Assembly (NCBI GenBank): GCA_954871525.1
Contig: OX940861.1
Coordinates: forward strand, 9,904,842 to 9,968,841
Length of the DNA: 64,000 nucleotides
Source: Parietaria judaica
Lineage: Eukaryota; Streptophyta; Magnoliopsida; Rosales; Urticaceae
Direction: 5' to 3'
Shown here in pieces: positions 36,651 through 47,126 of this stretch (the first letter of the stretch is position 1; each line of letters starts with the position of its first letter). A model generated the notes under the pieces. The model ran no database searches. It saw only the letters and a program-made list of their open reading frames with translations, and was not told where the DNA came from. The position numbers and the translations under genes were made by a program.

Positions 36651-37648
36651 TCAGCCGGAGCCACCGCGGCCGGAGGGGTCCGGGGGAGAGGGTCTCGGAA
36701 CGTAGGGGATCATCGGGGAGCCGTGCTCGATGGGACCTGGTTTCACCGACGCCTTCGAGCTCGGGACCGGATCAATGGGATGGTAATCTTCCAAACTCAC
36801 ACTCTCCCTTTCTGGGCCTGCCTTTTGGTCTCTCTCCTGAAACTGCTTCAAATGTCACAACACAATCAAACACACAAACATGATACTTGTGATCGCCGAG
36901 TTCGTTTCTGTTACCTTGAGCTTCCTATTCGCCACTGTCACGGTTGAGCCGTCACGGTTACGCGTGAAGGCCGTACCTGAAAAAAAAAAAGGCTTAATTA
37001 TCGATAATAACGCGACACGAGACCAAATAGAATGATTTCGTAAAAAAATTGAGTGTCACGATAGTTTGAAATTTAAAATTTGTATCTGAAAAGGATACAA
37101 GGTCAAATGTTCAACCCGAAACTTTTACTATATCATCAAGGTTATTAATTATGGAGTATTATTTTAATAATAGTGTTTTTCAAAATCTAGGCCAGACAGA
37201 TAATTCTGATGTTGTATTGTTTGCAAATTAAGACACAACATGCCATCAATGCAGATTATATCATCTCACTTTTCTAAACATGCAATAACTGGAAATTAAA
37301 ATCCTTTCAGAAAATAATGGAATTCATGAAATCCAACATCATTAAATCTTTGCTAGCCTATTCAATTAGCCGTGTCTCTGCATGCAGTTACTGAAAACAA
37401 AAGCTCGGTTCATCAGTTCATGGTATTATTATTATTATTATTCAGGTAATTCTAAAAACTAAAAACACATATTCATATCAAAAGTAGAAAATCATAGTTA
37501 TGGAGTCAAACACCAAGGAGGATAAAAAAGCCATTATTTGGCAAAGATAACTAAAGAGTTCACCTTGGATTTTGGAGGCATTTTTGTGAGCAGAGAAGGT
37601 GAAGAAGGAGACCAGAAAGAGCATCACGAGAACTCCAGAGACCTTCAT
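36651..37648 (-). CDS. Small secreted peptide precursor, three exons, candidate tyrosine-sulfated peptide
   Basis: Exons on the minus strand are 37648-37564, 36976-36915 and 36836-36651, with GT-AG introns of 587 and 78 bp in phases 1 and 0, giving about 110 residues. Residues 1-20 (MKVSGVLVMLFLVSFFTFSA) form a clear signal peptide. A basic, variable middle follows. The C-terminal third has an acidic-tyrosine site (SLEDYHPIDPVP) and a proline-rich tail (KPGPIEHGSPMIPYVPRP) that ends in PSGRGGSG. A signal peptide, a variable middle and a DY site near the C-terminus are the layout of plant peptide hormone precursors such as PSY, RGF and CIF, where the Asp before Tyr guides sulfation. The motif matches none of these closely, and I cannot name the family. 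Exon 3 may instead start at 36845, as the acceptor is a repeated CAG. No premature stop is seen. Confidence 0.72.
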
Positions 37649-38004
37649 ATTGCCAGAGATGTTCGTTCTCAATATAGCCTTGCGATTATTTTGTAATAAA
37701 GGGCAGAGCAGAGACAGACATATAAATCCCAAACGATATGATGTGGCTTTGAATGAGGAGGTGAGCAAGAATGGTGTGTTTTGTTTGATGTGTATATGTA
37801 TGTATGTATATATATAATAATAGGTGCAACAAGTGAATAATGGAGCGAGACATGTGGCTTTTACTTGCCATGAGAGAAGTTAATGCTGCTTTTCAGACGA
37901 CTCCGGGGAATGAACACTATTTAATGCTTGCGGTGGAATGCGAGCCTCTTTATTTTTGTAATTACTCACTATAATTATTTTTATATATGATATGCTAACA
38001 ACGT

Positions 38005-38077
38005 GGGGGTGTAGCTCATATGGTAGAGCGCCCGCTTCGCATGCGAGAGGCACGGGGTTCGATTCCCCGCACCTCCA
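38005..38077 (+). tRNA. tRNA-Ala (CGC)
   Basis: The 73-bp sequence folds as a cloverleaf: acceptor stem GGGGGTG with CACCTCC, discriminator A at 38077, D arm GCTC...GAGC, anticodon loop TTCGCAT with anticodon CGC, and T arm CGGGG-TTCGATT-CCCCG. The G-U pair expected at the third acceptor position of tRNA-Ala is visible as G with T. Box A and box B match the eukaryotic consensus. CCA is not encoded. The anticodon stem CCCGC/GCGAG has one C-A mismatch. It reads GCG codons for alanine in the cytosol. Confidence 0.95.
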
Positions 38078-38081
38078 ATTA

Positions 38082-38088
38082 TTTTTTT
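38082..38088 (+). terminator. RNA polymerase III terminator of tRNA-Ala
   Basis: A run of seven T begins four bases after the tRNA end, a strong polymerase III stop. A CAA motif common just upstream of plant tRNA genes is at 37999-38001. Confidence 0.8.
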
Positions 38089-39442
38089 CTTTCTTTCTGG
38101 TTTTCAAATATTGAATATAATTTGCCTCCGATTTGATGTTGCACAATATTTATCATATCAATTCAGAATTAGATTTTTGGTTCAAAACCATAATTTATGG
38201 TTCTAAATTTTTACCATATTATAAATAAAATTTAGTTTTAAATCAATTTCGATCCAACGGTCTCAAAAAAAGAAAACAAGAACCAAAACTTGTTTTTCTG
38301 GCAAAAATTTGGAATTCGAATTTTTAGATTTGTATTTTTTTTTATAATCCATAAAATTCTGAGCCTGAAACAATTTTCGGAAAGAAACAAACATTAAAGA
38401 TTGATTTTTCAGTTAAATAATTCGCTTCTTCTTCTTTTTTTTTGGGAGGTATATTAACATTATTGCCTCTGATTCCACTAATTTTGATAGCGAAGGGACT
38501 ATGATCTCACTTTGAGTTTGTGGTCCAACACACTTAGCCACTCAAATTTGGTGTATAGGTTTCTAGTGTGGCCAATATAACATCAGGATAACCATAGTTA
38601 AATGATAAAATGGATAATTTCGACATAAGTTCTTCAAGAATGCCAAAGTATAATTCTTCCTACGTCTAGTTAAAACTTGCTACACAAGAGACACACATGC
38701 GTCTACGATTTACTTATGAAAACTTTAGTTATTCAAACACTTAAATTACTAAACTAGAAACAAACCGTGTCTTTAGCTTAGAAGACGTGTTAACTTTGAG
38801 ATGGACGGAATTAGACCTCGACATTCCCTTAGTACAAGATTGGAAATTTTATGCCACAAAAGTCCCAATAGTAGAAGATGTTAGAATTGCACCACAACCA
38901 TTGTCGAATCGCCGTGCTCTACAAGGAAAGAAGAAGTCATACTCATGACATGTATCATTTGAAATTGTGCCAAGCTTTGTATATTTTATATTCATATAAG
39001 ATGGTTGGCTCTGCTATGTTTATATTTGTAAGTAACCGTCGCCATGTTGATAAAATACATAGAATATTGGCAACAAGATTGTGAGAAGAAAGAATAGACA
39101 CAACCACAAGCTAGCTACTTTATGGGCATTGGCTCTCATGCCATTATTGATATAAGAGTATGGGTCATGTCCCTTATTTTCAGAGCCACCTAGCTTTCAA
39201 GATATATATATATTATATGCTTCAAAACAATATATCGACACCATTAATAGAATATGAAACCTAGTGAATAATTAATAAATACTCATATCAAGCGTTTATG
39301 TGGGCACCAATTAATGAATAATAATATTTGCAAAACTGAACAAATTAGCAAAGGCTTTTCTCCTAAAAAAAAATGTTAAACAAAAGAAAATCGACGCCAT
39401 TCTTCGATCCAACGTCGACGGAGATCATTAGACCTTCCACGT
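38089..39442. other. Intergenic DNA
   Basis: No gene is supported between the tRNA terminator and the RPS29 stop codon. The part nearest 39443 should be the RPS29 3' untranslated region. Confidence 0.5.
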
Positions 39443-39886
39443 TCAGCGATACTGCAAAGGAGAAAACAAAAACATGACATACATTCTTACATGCAAAGAA
39501 TTTATCTGTATTTGAACCGGGGAAAACGATAACGATTATGAACGGACCTTGACGAATCCGATGTCCTTGGCGATGCTGCGAAAGCATTGCCTGCAGCACA
39601 TCAGCCCGTACTTCCTGATTATGGCGTGCGAGTTTCCACAGACTCGGCTGTTCATAAGGATTAAAATCAGATTAGTACTAATTAATCACAATCAGAGGCC
39701 ATAATGGAAACTCTTATATATCTAGATTAATAAGAACAAAATACTTTGACCTAATTTTGGTCTCCCTACCCAAAAATTCTGAAATCGATACAGAAAATTA
39801 TAGAACAAAATTGAAAAAGCTCACCAAGCCCTAGAGCCGGGACCATAGGTCTTAGTGTGGGAGTTCCAGACGTTCGAGTGTCCCAT
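39443..39886 (-). CDS. RPS29: 40S ribosomal protein S29 (uS14)
   Basis: Three exons on the minus strand, 39886-39825, 39647-39548 and 39451-39443, join through GT-AG introns of 177 and 96 bp in phases 2 and 0. They give 56 residues, exactly the usual length of eukaryotic S29. The protein starts [19 protein letters not shown], carries the [16 protein letters not shown] core, and ends [10 protein letters not shown]. The zinc-binding pair of CxxC motifs (CRVC and CRQC) is intact. S29 sits in the head of the small ribosomal subunit. The last exon is only nine bases: two codons and the stop. The differences from the common plant sequence are few and conservative, so it looks like a functional copy rather than a processed pseudogene. 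Confidence 0.97.
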
Positions 39887-39939
39887 TGTTCGAGGTTCTC
39901 TCTGAAACGATGATGGCTTCTGATCTCTCTTCTTTCGGC

Positions 39940-39998
39940 AGAGAAGCTTCGTCCCTAAACCCTGCAAGCTGAATTTATAGTCTTCGCTGTGACGTAGG
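39940..39998 (-). promoter_or_regulatory. RPS29 promoter and telo-box
   Basis: A TATA box (CTATAAAT on the minus strand, 39973-39980) lies about 90 bp before the ATG. A telo-box (AGGGTTTAGGG, 39953-39963) sits between it and the gene, and a CCTACGTCAC element lies just upstream at about 39990-39999. Telo-boxes near the transcription start are a common feature of plant ribosomal protein genes and couple them to growth. Confidence 0.75.
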
Positions 39999-40186
39999 TT
40001 AGGAATGCCACACGTGTCGTTTTAATCCAAATTATGTCGTTTTCTTTTTTGTAAGCGCGTCGTATAATATGATATAAGTATTTTGGGTATATTATAGTTT
40101 TTTAAATGTAAATTATCGTGTATAACTGTATATACAGATGTAGCCTATCTATGTAATTTTATATTCTAAATTTTATATATATATTA

Positions 40187-40655
40187 GGGTTAATGACGGC
40201 AAAAATACCTAAAGTGCGGTCAAAGAACCCCTCGTGTACCCAAAGTTTAAAAGTGGTGGCAAAAGTACTCAAAGTCACATTTGGGGCGTTGACAACTCCA
40301 TTGTCGTAGCGCAATTAACTTACCCGTTAACTCTGGCCACGTGGACAAATCTGTTTTGTTAAGTGTAATCATTAGGGATTTAATTAGTTGTATTAAATAG
40401 TATTAATTAGGGGTTTAATTCGTTGTTTTTTCGTAAACGAGGTTGATGTAGGCTCGTCCACGTGGCAAAAATTCTTATTTCAGCAACCCACATTTGTCCA
40501 CATGGCCAGAGTTAACGGGTAAGTTAACAGCGTTACGAGAATGGAGTGATCAACTCCCCAAATACGACTTTGGGTAATTTTGCCACTACTTTTACACTTT
40601 GAATGCATGAGGGGTCTTTTGACCAAACTTTGGGTATTTTCGCCGTTATTAACCC
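40187..40655. mobile_element. 469-bp foldback MITE, Mutator-like, copy 2
   Basis: It has the same ends, length and long inverted arms as 1415-1883. The left end is GGGTTAATGACGGC and the right end is the near complement. The 9-bp flanks TATATATTA and TATATTTAA match at most positions. The core between the arms contains an AATTAGGGGTTTAATT-like stretch shared with copy 1 in the opposite direction. Non-coding. Confidence 0.82.
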
Positions 40656-41172
40656 TATATTTAAAATGTGTTGATTAATACAATATTATTCTTACTAATA
40701 CTAATAGAGTTTCTCTGCCATATATTATTAATAAGGGCATTTGCGACTGAAATACCACATACTAATAACAATAAGAATAAAAAGATATATTTTTTTCTTT
40801 TCTTTTCTTTTGGTACCACAAATTTTCAACGAAATAAAACTTTCTAAGATAAGTAACTTAGTGTATCCGTTAACTTTAACTATATTAACGTAAAGTTTCA
40901 CGTCACAACGTACTAGTTACAAGTTTTTCGCTCCTTTTAAAATGTTAATTATTATATATAATAGACGTGTAGCCTATGTATTTCTACATTCTATATATAC
41001 TTTCAAATGTGTCGATTAATAAGTAAATAAATAATTGGTGTTGGCTATGATAAAGTTGAAAGGTCCTATATTATAAATGTATCGAGATTCGAGTTCTATA
41101 TATTAAGTTTTAGAGGGTTCCACGTCCTTTTGTGAACGTACGAAAAATTGCTTGAAGAGCTTTCGCGTAACA
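40656..41172. other. AT-rich spacer
   Basis: No feature is supported between the MITE and the LINE tail. Confidence 0.5.
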
Positions 41173-41401
41173 TTTTTTTTTGATAGGAAAGATAGATATA
41201 TTAGCAAGAAACAGGCATAGAATCCCTTCGCAAGTCGTTTACAAGTCATTTAGGACATTCACTCGACGACATGTCGGGAATTGACTCCGCAAGGCGTGAT
41301 CTAGCGACTCTATCAGCCGCCTCATTACAAGACCTCGGGGCCCAACGGCACCCGTGGGCCGATCCAATTTCCCTAACAAGCCCATCAATCATCGCAAGGA
41401 T

Positions 41402-42290
41402 CAAGGTTCCGAAAATCGCGAAAATCGAGCGATTATCGTTCGATTAATCGAAGAAATGGTGTTCTCGGTAACTTATCTCTAGTAATAGCTGTCGTATTAT
41501 ACTTTTCGAAATTTTTCGAACCGAAAACTTTGGTACTTATCGCTGCAACTTTTCAAGAGCAAAATAACGATAATCGGAGGACTTTTCGTCCAAATTTGGG
41601 TAAGTTCAAAAATTTTGATATCATTGTGGCAAAAGTACATATGTTTCGGAAATTGTTGATTTGAGTTAGTTACTCAAATATTTTGGTGTAATTTCGTTTT
41701 ATAAAATTGTATATAATTTTAAAAATAATCGGTTTGCATAATTTTTTTTTAATTTGAAGTTTTTCTGAATTGTGATATCATTGTGGCAAAAGTACATATG
41801 TTTCAGAAATTGTTGATTTGAGCTAGTTACTCGAATATTTTGGTGTAATTTCGTTTTATAAAATTGTATATAATTTTAAAACTAATCGGTTTGCATAATT
41901 TTTTTTTTTAATTTGAAGTTTTTCTGAATTGTGATATCATTGTGGCAAAAGTACATATGTTTCGGAAATTGTTGATTTGAGCTAGTTACATTAGTATGAG
42001 ACTTGGTTTGTGGCTTATATATTATATTTTGTATGAGACTTTTATGTTTATATTTTGTGACATTAGTATTTTATGTTATGTTTTTAGTGTAAAATATGTG
42101 TGAAATTTTTTTATAGGTCTTCCATCGATAAATCCATCGATAAACGATTAATCCATCGATAAGTTCGATAAGTTTCGATAACGGAAAACGATAATTTTTA
42201 TAGGTTTTCCGTCGATAAATCCATCGGCAAACGATTAATCCATCGATAACGGCAAACGATTTATCGGCCAAAACGGCATTTTGATCCTTG
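41402..42290. mobile_element. hAT-type non-autonomous element inside the LINE, 889 bp
   Basis: An exact 8-bp target duplication, GCAAGGAT, lies at 41394-41401 and 42291-42298. The ends start CAAGGTTC on the left and, read from the right, CAAGGATC. Subterminal CGATAA and CCATCGATAA repeats lie at about 42115-42275, and a 157-159 bp tandem repeat fills the middle. It has no transposase. The LINE RNase H reading frame resumes exactly across the site, which confirms the boundaries. Confidence 0.95.
41617..42000. repeat. 157-159 bp tandem repeat, about 2.4 copies
   Basis: Copies start with GATATCATTGTGGCAAAAGT at 41617, 41774 and 41933. The copies differ by a few bases and by the length of a T-run. 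They lie inside the hAT element. Confidence 0.9.
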
Positions 42291-45200
42291 GCAAGGATTG
42301 GACCTTGAACGCTATTAAGCTGCTTCCCCTTTACAAGTTGGATCGCTCTTTTACAATCGGATTCCACCTCCGCCACCCGCCATCCGCGGTCCCGAACGAA
42401 TTGAAGCCCGAGAAGAATGGCATGACACTCCGCTGATACCACAGAGTCGACGTCCAAAAGAAGCCGAGCAACGACCCCGAGGAGCTTGCCCCGATGGTCC
42501 CTTACAATACCGCCAATCGCCACCCGACCCGAGCTTTCCTCCCATGTTGTGTCCACGTTTAGCTTAAGGCATCCCTGCTCCGGAGCACTCCAAGCGGCGT
42601 CTCTAGCCCGGCGAGCCTCGGTAGGTACCTCCAAATAGCGGTTGCTAGATTTAAAGCTGTCGAACCAACAAACAACATTCTCTACCCACGCCATCGCCTT
42701 TTGAGACGGATGATCGAAGAGACGGGAGTTCCGGTCAGACCAAGCTGCCCAAATAATGCCGCAAAAGAGTTCCAAGTCTGCCCCCGAGAGAACTTCGAGA
42801 GCCCTAAAGCAAAGTTCAAGAAATGGGACCGGTCCCGTCTTCTCAACCCATCTATGCAAGGACGATGCATCCCAAATCGCCCGAGCTCTTTCACAACTCC
42901 ACACCGCGTGGAGCGCATCTTCCGGCAGAGCTCCACAGAATTTACAAAAGGGGAGGCAAGGCACGCCTCGCCCCCGTAGAGCACCATAGGTCTGGAGGGT
43001 GTCAAACCATGCACGCCACACCACGTGTTTGACTTTGGGCGGGATTTAGAGACCCCACAAGGTCTTCCACCAACGTGGCTCGATGCTTTGTGACCCTGAC
43101 GGGCCCCTCGCCTTTGCCATCCTAGCTAGACGGTAACCCGATCGGACCGAATATGAACCATCCTCTTCGAAGTGCCACACCAAGCGGTCTTGGTGGTCTA
43201 CAACACCAAGAGGGATTCGAAGGATCGCTTGAGCATCGTAGGGGGACATCATGCCCGAAATAAGCTTACGATTCCAAGCACCCTCGGATATGAAGTCGGC
43301 AACTCGCCAAGGATACCCATCATCGGGTTCATCCAATAGAACGGCAAAACTCCCGGCTCGATGGAGCCACGGTTGCTTGAAAGCTCTAAAGTTACCCTCC
43401 CCCACTTGCCATCTAATGCCTTGACGCACAAGGTCTCGTCCCCAACAAAGGCTCTTGCAAAAGAAAGATGAGTGGGCCTTACAATCGAAATCGAGCACCG
43501 TCGAATCCGGGAAGTATTTCGCCTTGAGGACACGTGCCATCAAGCTCTCCAGATGTTGTATGATTCTCCAAGTAAGCTTACCAACGAGCGCCCGGTTAAA
43601 ATCCCCAAGGTCCTTAAACCCGAGACCCCCCTCCGCTTTAGGAGTAGCAATGGAGTCCCACCGTTTCCAATGAATCTTCCGCTTTTCCTCCGAACCTCCC
43701 CACCAAAACCGGCTAATAATTCTATGAAGCTCATTTATGATATTGGTAGGTATGCGAAAGAGGCACATCATATAGGTGGGGATCGCTTGGGCCACCGCCT
43801 TGACGAGGACGTCACGACCGCCCGCCGAGAACATTCTCGCCTTCCAATCCCGCGTGCGTTTAAGAACACGATCTGAAAGCATTCTAAAGATCGACACCTT
43901 ATTCCTCCCCACGTGAGTCGGAAGACCGAGGTATGATTCGAGCTCTTCAACGACCGGGATTTGGAGATGAGAGGATAGAAGAGCCGCTTCTTCTTCTTCT
44001 TCTGCTATGTTGGGGGAGCAGTACAATGCCGACTTGTCCATATTCACCGCTTGACCCGAGCCTTTCCCGTAGACCTCCAAGATGGATCGGATTGCGTTGC
44101 AGCTATCGATGGTAGCCTCATAAAAGAGGAGACTATCGTCTGCGAAGAGGAGGTGAGTCACCGGAGGGGCCGCTGGCCGGCAAACAAAGCCCCGGAGGAG
44201 ACCCAACCTCTCTTGGCCTCGGATTAGGGCGGATAAGCCCTCCGCACAAACAAGGAAAAGGTAGGGTGACAAAGGACACCCTTGCCTAAGGCCTCGTCTC
44301 GGACGCATCGGGCTCCCTGTACGTCCGTTGAGAACCACCGAGAGGGACGTTGTAGAGATGCAATCCCGGACCACCTCAATTACCCTCTGCCCGAAGCCCA
44401 ATCTCATCATCATTGCTAGGACAAAACCCCATTCAATACGATCGTAGGCTTTGCTCATGTCAAGCTTTAGAGCCAAGACCCATTTCTTTAGCTTTGTCTT
44501 CCTACGGAGGGAGTGGAGAAGCTCGAAAGCGATCGCGGCGTTGTCCGAGATTAGCCTCCCGGGGACAAAAGCACTTTGAGCATCTGAGATGACGGACGAG
44601 AGAGCCCCCTTGATGCGGTTTGCCACCACCTTTGTGACGACCTTAAAAAGGACGTTGCAAAGGCTAATTGGCCGAAAATCTTTAACCCTCGTCGGGTTCT
44701 TGACCTTGAGGATGAGGACAATGTTTGTGTCATTCCACGCCTTAGCACTAGCTTTCCCATTCAACACCTCCAAGCATTCTCTCCTAACATCCGAACCCAC
44801 CACGTCCCACGACTTTTGGAAAAAAAGGGCTTGGAACCTGTCGGGCCCCGGAGCCTTCTTAGAACTCATGGCAAAGAGGGCGGTGTCCACTTCCTCCTTG
44901 GTGAACTCCTCATTCGTGAAAGATTGGTGAATATCTGAGAGCGTGAGGACGTCTTCGTTCGTAATCATACGAAACTCATTCTCGGAAGCACCATTCGTAG
45001 CGAATATATTACCAAAATACCGTTCAAAAACTCCCCTGACCTCCGCTTCCGACGTAACCAAATCCCCCTCTTCGTTGAAGATGCCGCGGATTGAGTTATG
45101 GGTCTTCCTTCTCATGGCTCGGGAGTGAAAATAGGCAGAGTTCTTATCACCCCCTTTAAGCCAATCCGATCGGGCCCTCTGTGCCAAAAATTCTCTTCGA

Positions 45201-46217
45201 TCAAGATAAGAGCTTCAAGTTCACCTCCGACGCGCTTCGCTTCCGCCCGATTTTCCGGGGAGAACACGGCCGCATTAAGACGTTCGAGCTTGAGCGAAAG
45301 CTCTTTGATCCGCTTCTCGCGGGAGCCAAGAGACAAATGGGCCCAAGTTCGAAGAGCAACCTTACACTCGGCAAGACCTGCCACACAAGACCCTCTGATT
45401 GCTTCATTCCGGCCTTTAGCCCAAGCTTCCCGAATGATCACCGGGCAAAGCTCGTGAGTGAGCCAACCGGGTTCGAAAGCCCACCTACGCTTAGTGGAAC
45501 CATGACATATTCCCCCAGGGGCAATTTCCACCGTGTTAATTTGGAGAACTCGGTGGTCCGATCCCCAAAAATCCAAGGTTTCGACACCGCTCGCCGGGAA
45601 TAGGTTCTTCCAATTCGTATTTGCACAAGCCCGGTCCAAACGGCATTGGACAGTTTTCACCCCGCTTTGCATATTGCTCCAAGTACAAAGCTCACCTCGA
45701 GAACCAAGATCAACGAGATTACAAGACTCAAGAGCTTCCCCGAATTCGGCCATCGTGGACGGGCGCCGTTTCGAGATGCTAGTGTGCTCATAGTCGAAGA
45801 GAACTTCATTGTAATCCCCGACGCAAAGCCAGGGGCTATCGTCCCCGTTATGAATCCGTCTCAATAACTCCCAAGAAAGCTTCCTATGGGCATCACTCGG
45901 GGCCCCGTAGAAACCAGTGAATCGGAACGTCGAGCCATACTCATCAATCACCACTGTATCGACATGTCCTTGACAACTACGAACAGAAACATTAACTGCC
46001 TCATTCCACAGGAGAAGTAAACCTCCACTCTGACCAACCGCACTCACTGCAATTCCATTCACAAAACCCAGACGCCATTTTAAATCCTCTGCCTGGTTTA
46101 CCCTCATCTTCGTTTCTGCAAGAAAAACAATATCCGGCTTCCGCTCACGGAGCAATCTCCGCAAGCGTTCCTTCGCCCGGGGATTACACAAACCCCGGGC
46201 GTTCCAACATACAAGTT

Positions 46218-46754
46218 TCATGGTGCCCGGTCAGCCCGCCTCAGGCGAGCCACCAATAAATTCGTACCTTTTCCTCCGGTTGATGCCTCCAGAGAACCTT
46301 CGTCCACATACATCTCTTCCAGCCTCGAGGTTGAGCTCGCAGCGGCACTGTGGAGGGAAGATTCCTGAGCATCTCCATTTACCAGGAAGAAACCGGAAGA
46401 AGCTGCCTGATCTACAAAGACCAGACCCAGATCCAAAGGAGAAGCTGCCTGATTTCCAAAGGCCAGGCCCAAATTCACAGCACACAGAAAGGATGTCAAA
46501 GCCATTGACAGAGCGCCTCCCGAGCTCAAGGAAGCAAGGGGGGAGCAACAACCTACCACCGGACGGGGCCGGAGTAGCACAGAGGGAAAGAATCCCGGGG
46601 ATTCACGCCGCTTAGTACGGCAGGGACCAGAGTCCCAGATCAGCAGAGCGCTACTTCGCCCATCGGAGCTCGCGAAGCTCTCTGATCTCATTCTTTGAAG
46701 ACTTGTAACAAACACCATACTCACACTTCTTGTTCTTGCGAAAAGATCAAACAA
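46218..46754 (-). CDS. Open frame upstream of LINE ORF2, possible ORF1 remnant
   Basis: This minus-strand frame is open for 178 codons and stops with TGA at 46218-46220, overlapping the ORF2 start in the string ATGA. The first ATG in the frame is at about 46718; the frame is open further 5'. It is rich in Ser, Ala and Leu and shows no DUF4283 or zinc knuckle, so I cannot confirm that it encodes the LINE RNA-binding protein. The overlap suggests that ORF2 translation could depend on reinitiation. Confidence 0.4.
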   Translation of the reverse strand: MFDLFARTRSVSMVFVTSLQRMRSESFASSDGRSSALLIWDSGPCRTKRRESPGFFPSVLLRPRPVVGCCSPLASLSSGGALSMALTSFLCAVNLGLAFGNQAASPLDLGLVFVDQAASSGFFLVNGDAQESSLHSAAASSTSRLEEMYVDEGSLEASTGGKGTNLLVARLRRADRAP

Positions 46755-46900
46755 AGAGAATAGTGTTTACATCTCACCATCTCTGACCGTCAGAGTTCAG
46801 ACCTCGAAGCAACCGGAAAACCCACCGTCGCATCAGAACTCATCAGACTTCACGATTCTCGAAACCCCATAACTAGGGCCACTGCAGAACTCATAGAGCT

Positions 46901-47126
46901 TTTTCCAAAGAAGGAATCTAATGCGAAAAAAATTTGTAAGCATATTCATTATCGTTTATTTTATCAAATTATTTCAATGATTTTTAAACCTGGAAATAAT
47001 AGCATGATCGTAAAAGAACAACAAAAGATGATAACATGTGAACATCTTATGATTGCCGACACGCATCATCCTTGTAATGTCCGAGAATTATGCATGAGAT
47101 TCTATAATTAATCTTAAAATTCCATT
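46901..47126. other. Spacer between the LINE and element D
   Basis: AT-rich, with nothing supported. Confidence 0.5.

Larger units (their letters stand above)
41246..46221 (-). pseudogene. LINE ORF2: endonuclease, reverse transcriptase, RNase H
   Basis: The minus strand starts at the ATG at 46221 (MKLVCWNARGL). The APE-type endonuclease carries its marks in order: CWNARG, AETKM, FYGAP, CVGDYNEV and GSDHR. The reverse transcriptase follows, with LALKLDMSKAYDRIEW, RGLRQGCPLSPYLF and the catalytic FADD at about 44150. A zinc-binding linker (CKFCG...HAVWSC) and an RVT_3 RNase H domain (NVDTTWEESSGRVAIGG, AECHAILLGLQF, VESDCKRAI) close it. The RNase H end continues beyond the hAT insertion to RSCNEAADRVAR and a TGA at 41246-41248. 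It is broken by a one-base deletion near 45182-45186, an in-frame TAA at 43046-43048, and the insertion. L1 ORF2 makes cDNA at a nicked target. Confidence 0.93.
41173..46900 (-). mobile_element. L1-type LINE, nearly full length, interrupted
   Basis: On the minus strand it holds a short upstream frame, a long ORF2 with endonuclease, reverse transcriptase and RNase H, and a poly(A) tail seen as a T-run at 41173-41181. A hAT element at 41402-42290 interrupts the RNase H region. The 5' boundary is not certain: AGAGCTTT occurs just outside the tail (41156-41163) and again near 46900, which could be a worn target duplication. A classic ORF1 with DUF4283 and a zinc knuckle is not visible, so the 5' end may be truncated. 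Confidence 0.85.

Noticed and set aside
37880..38146. Minus-strand ORF across the tRNA
   Set aside because: It is the complement of the tRNA-Ala gene, which explains the open frame.
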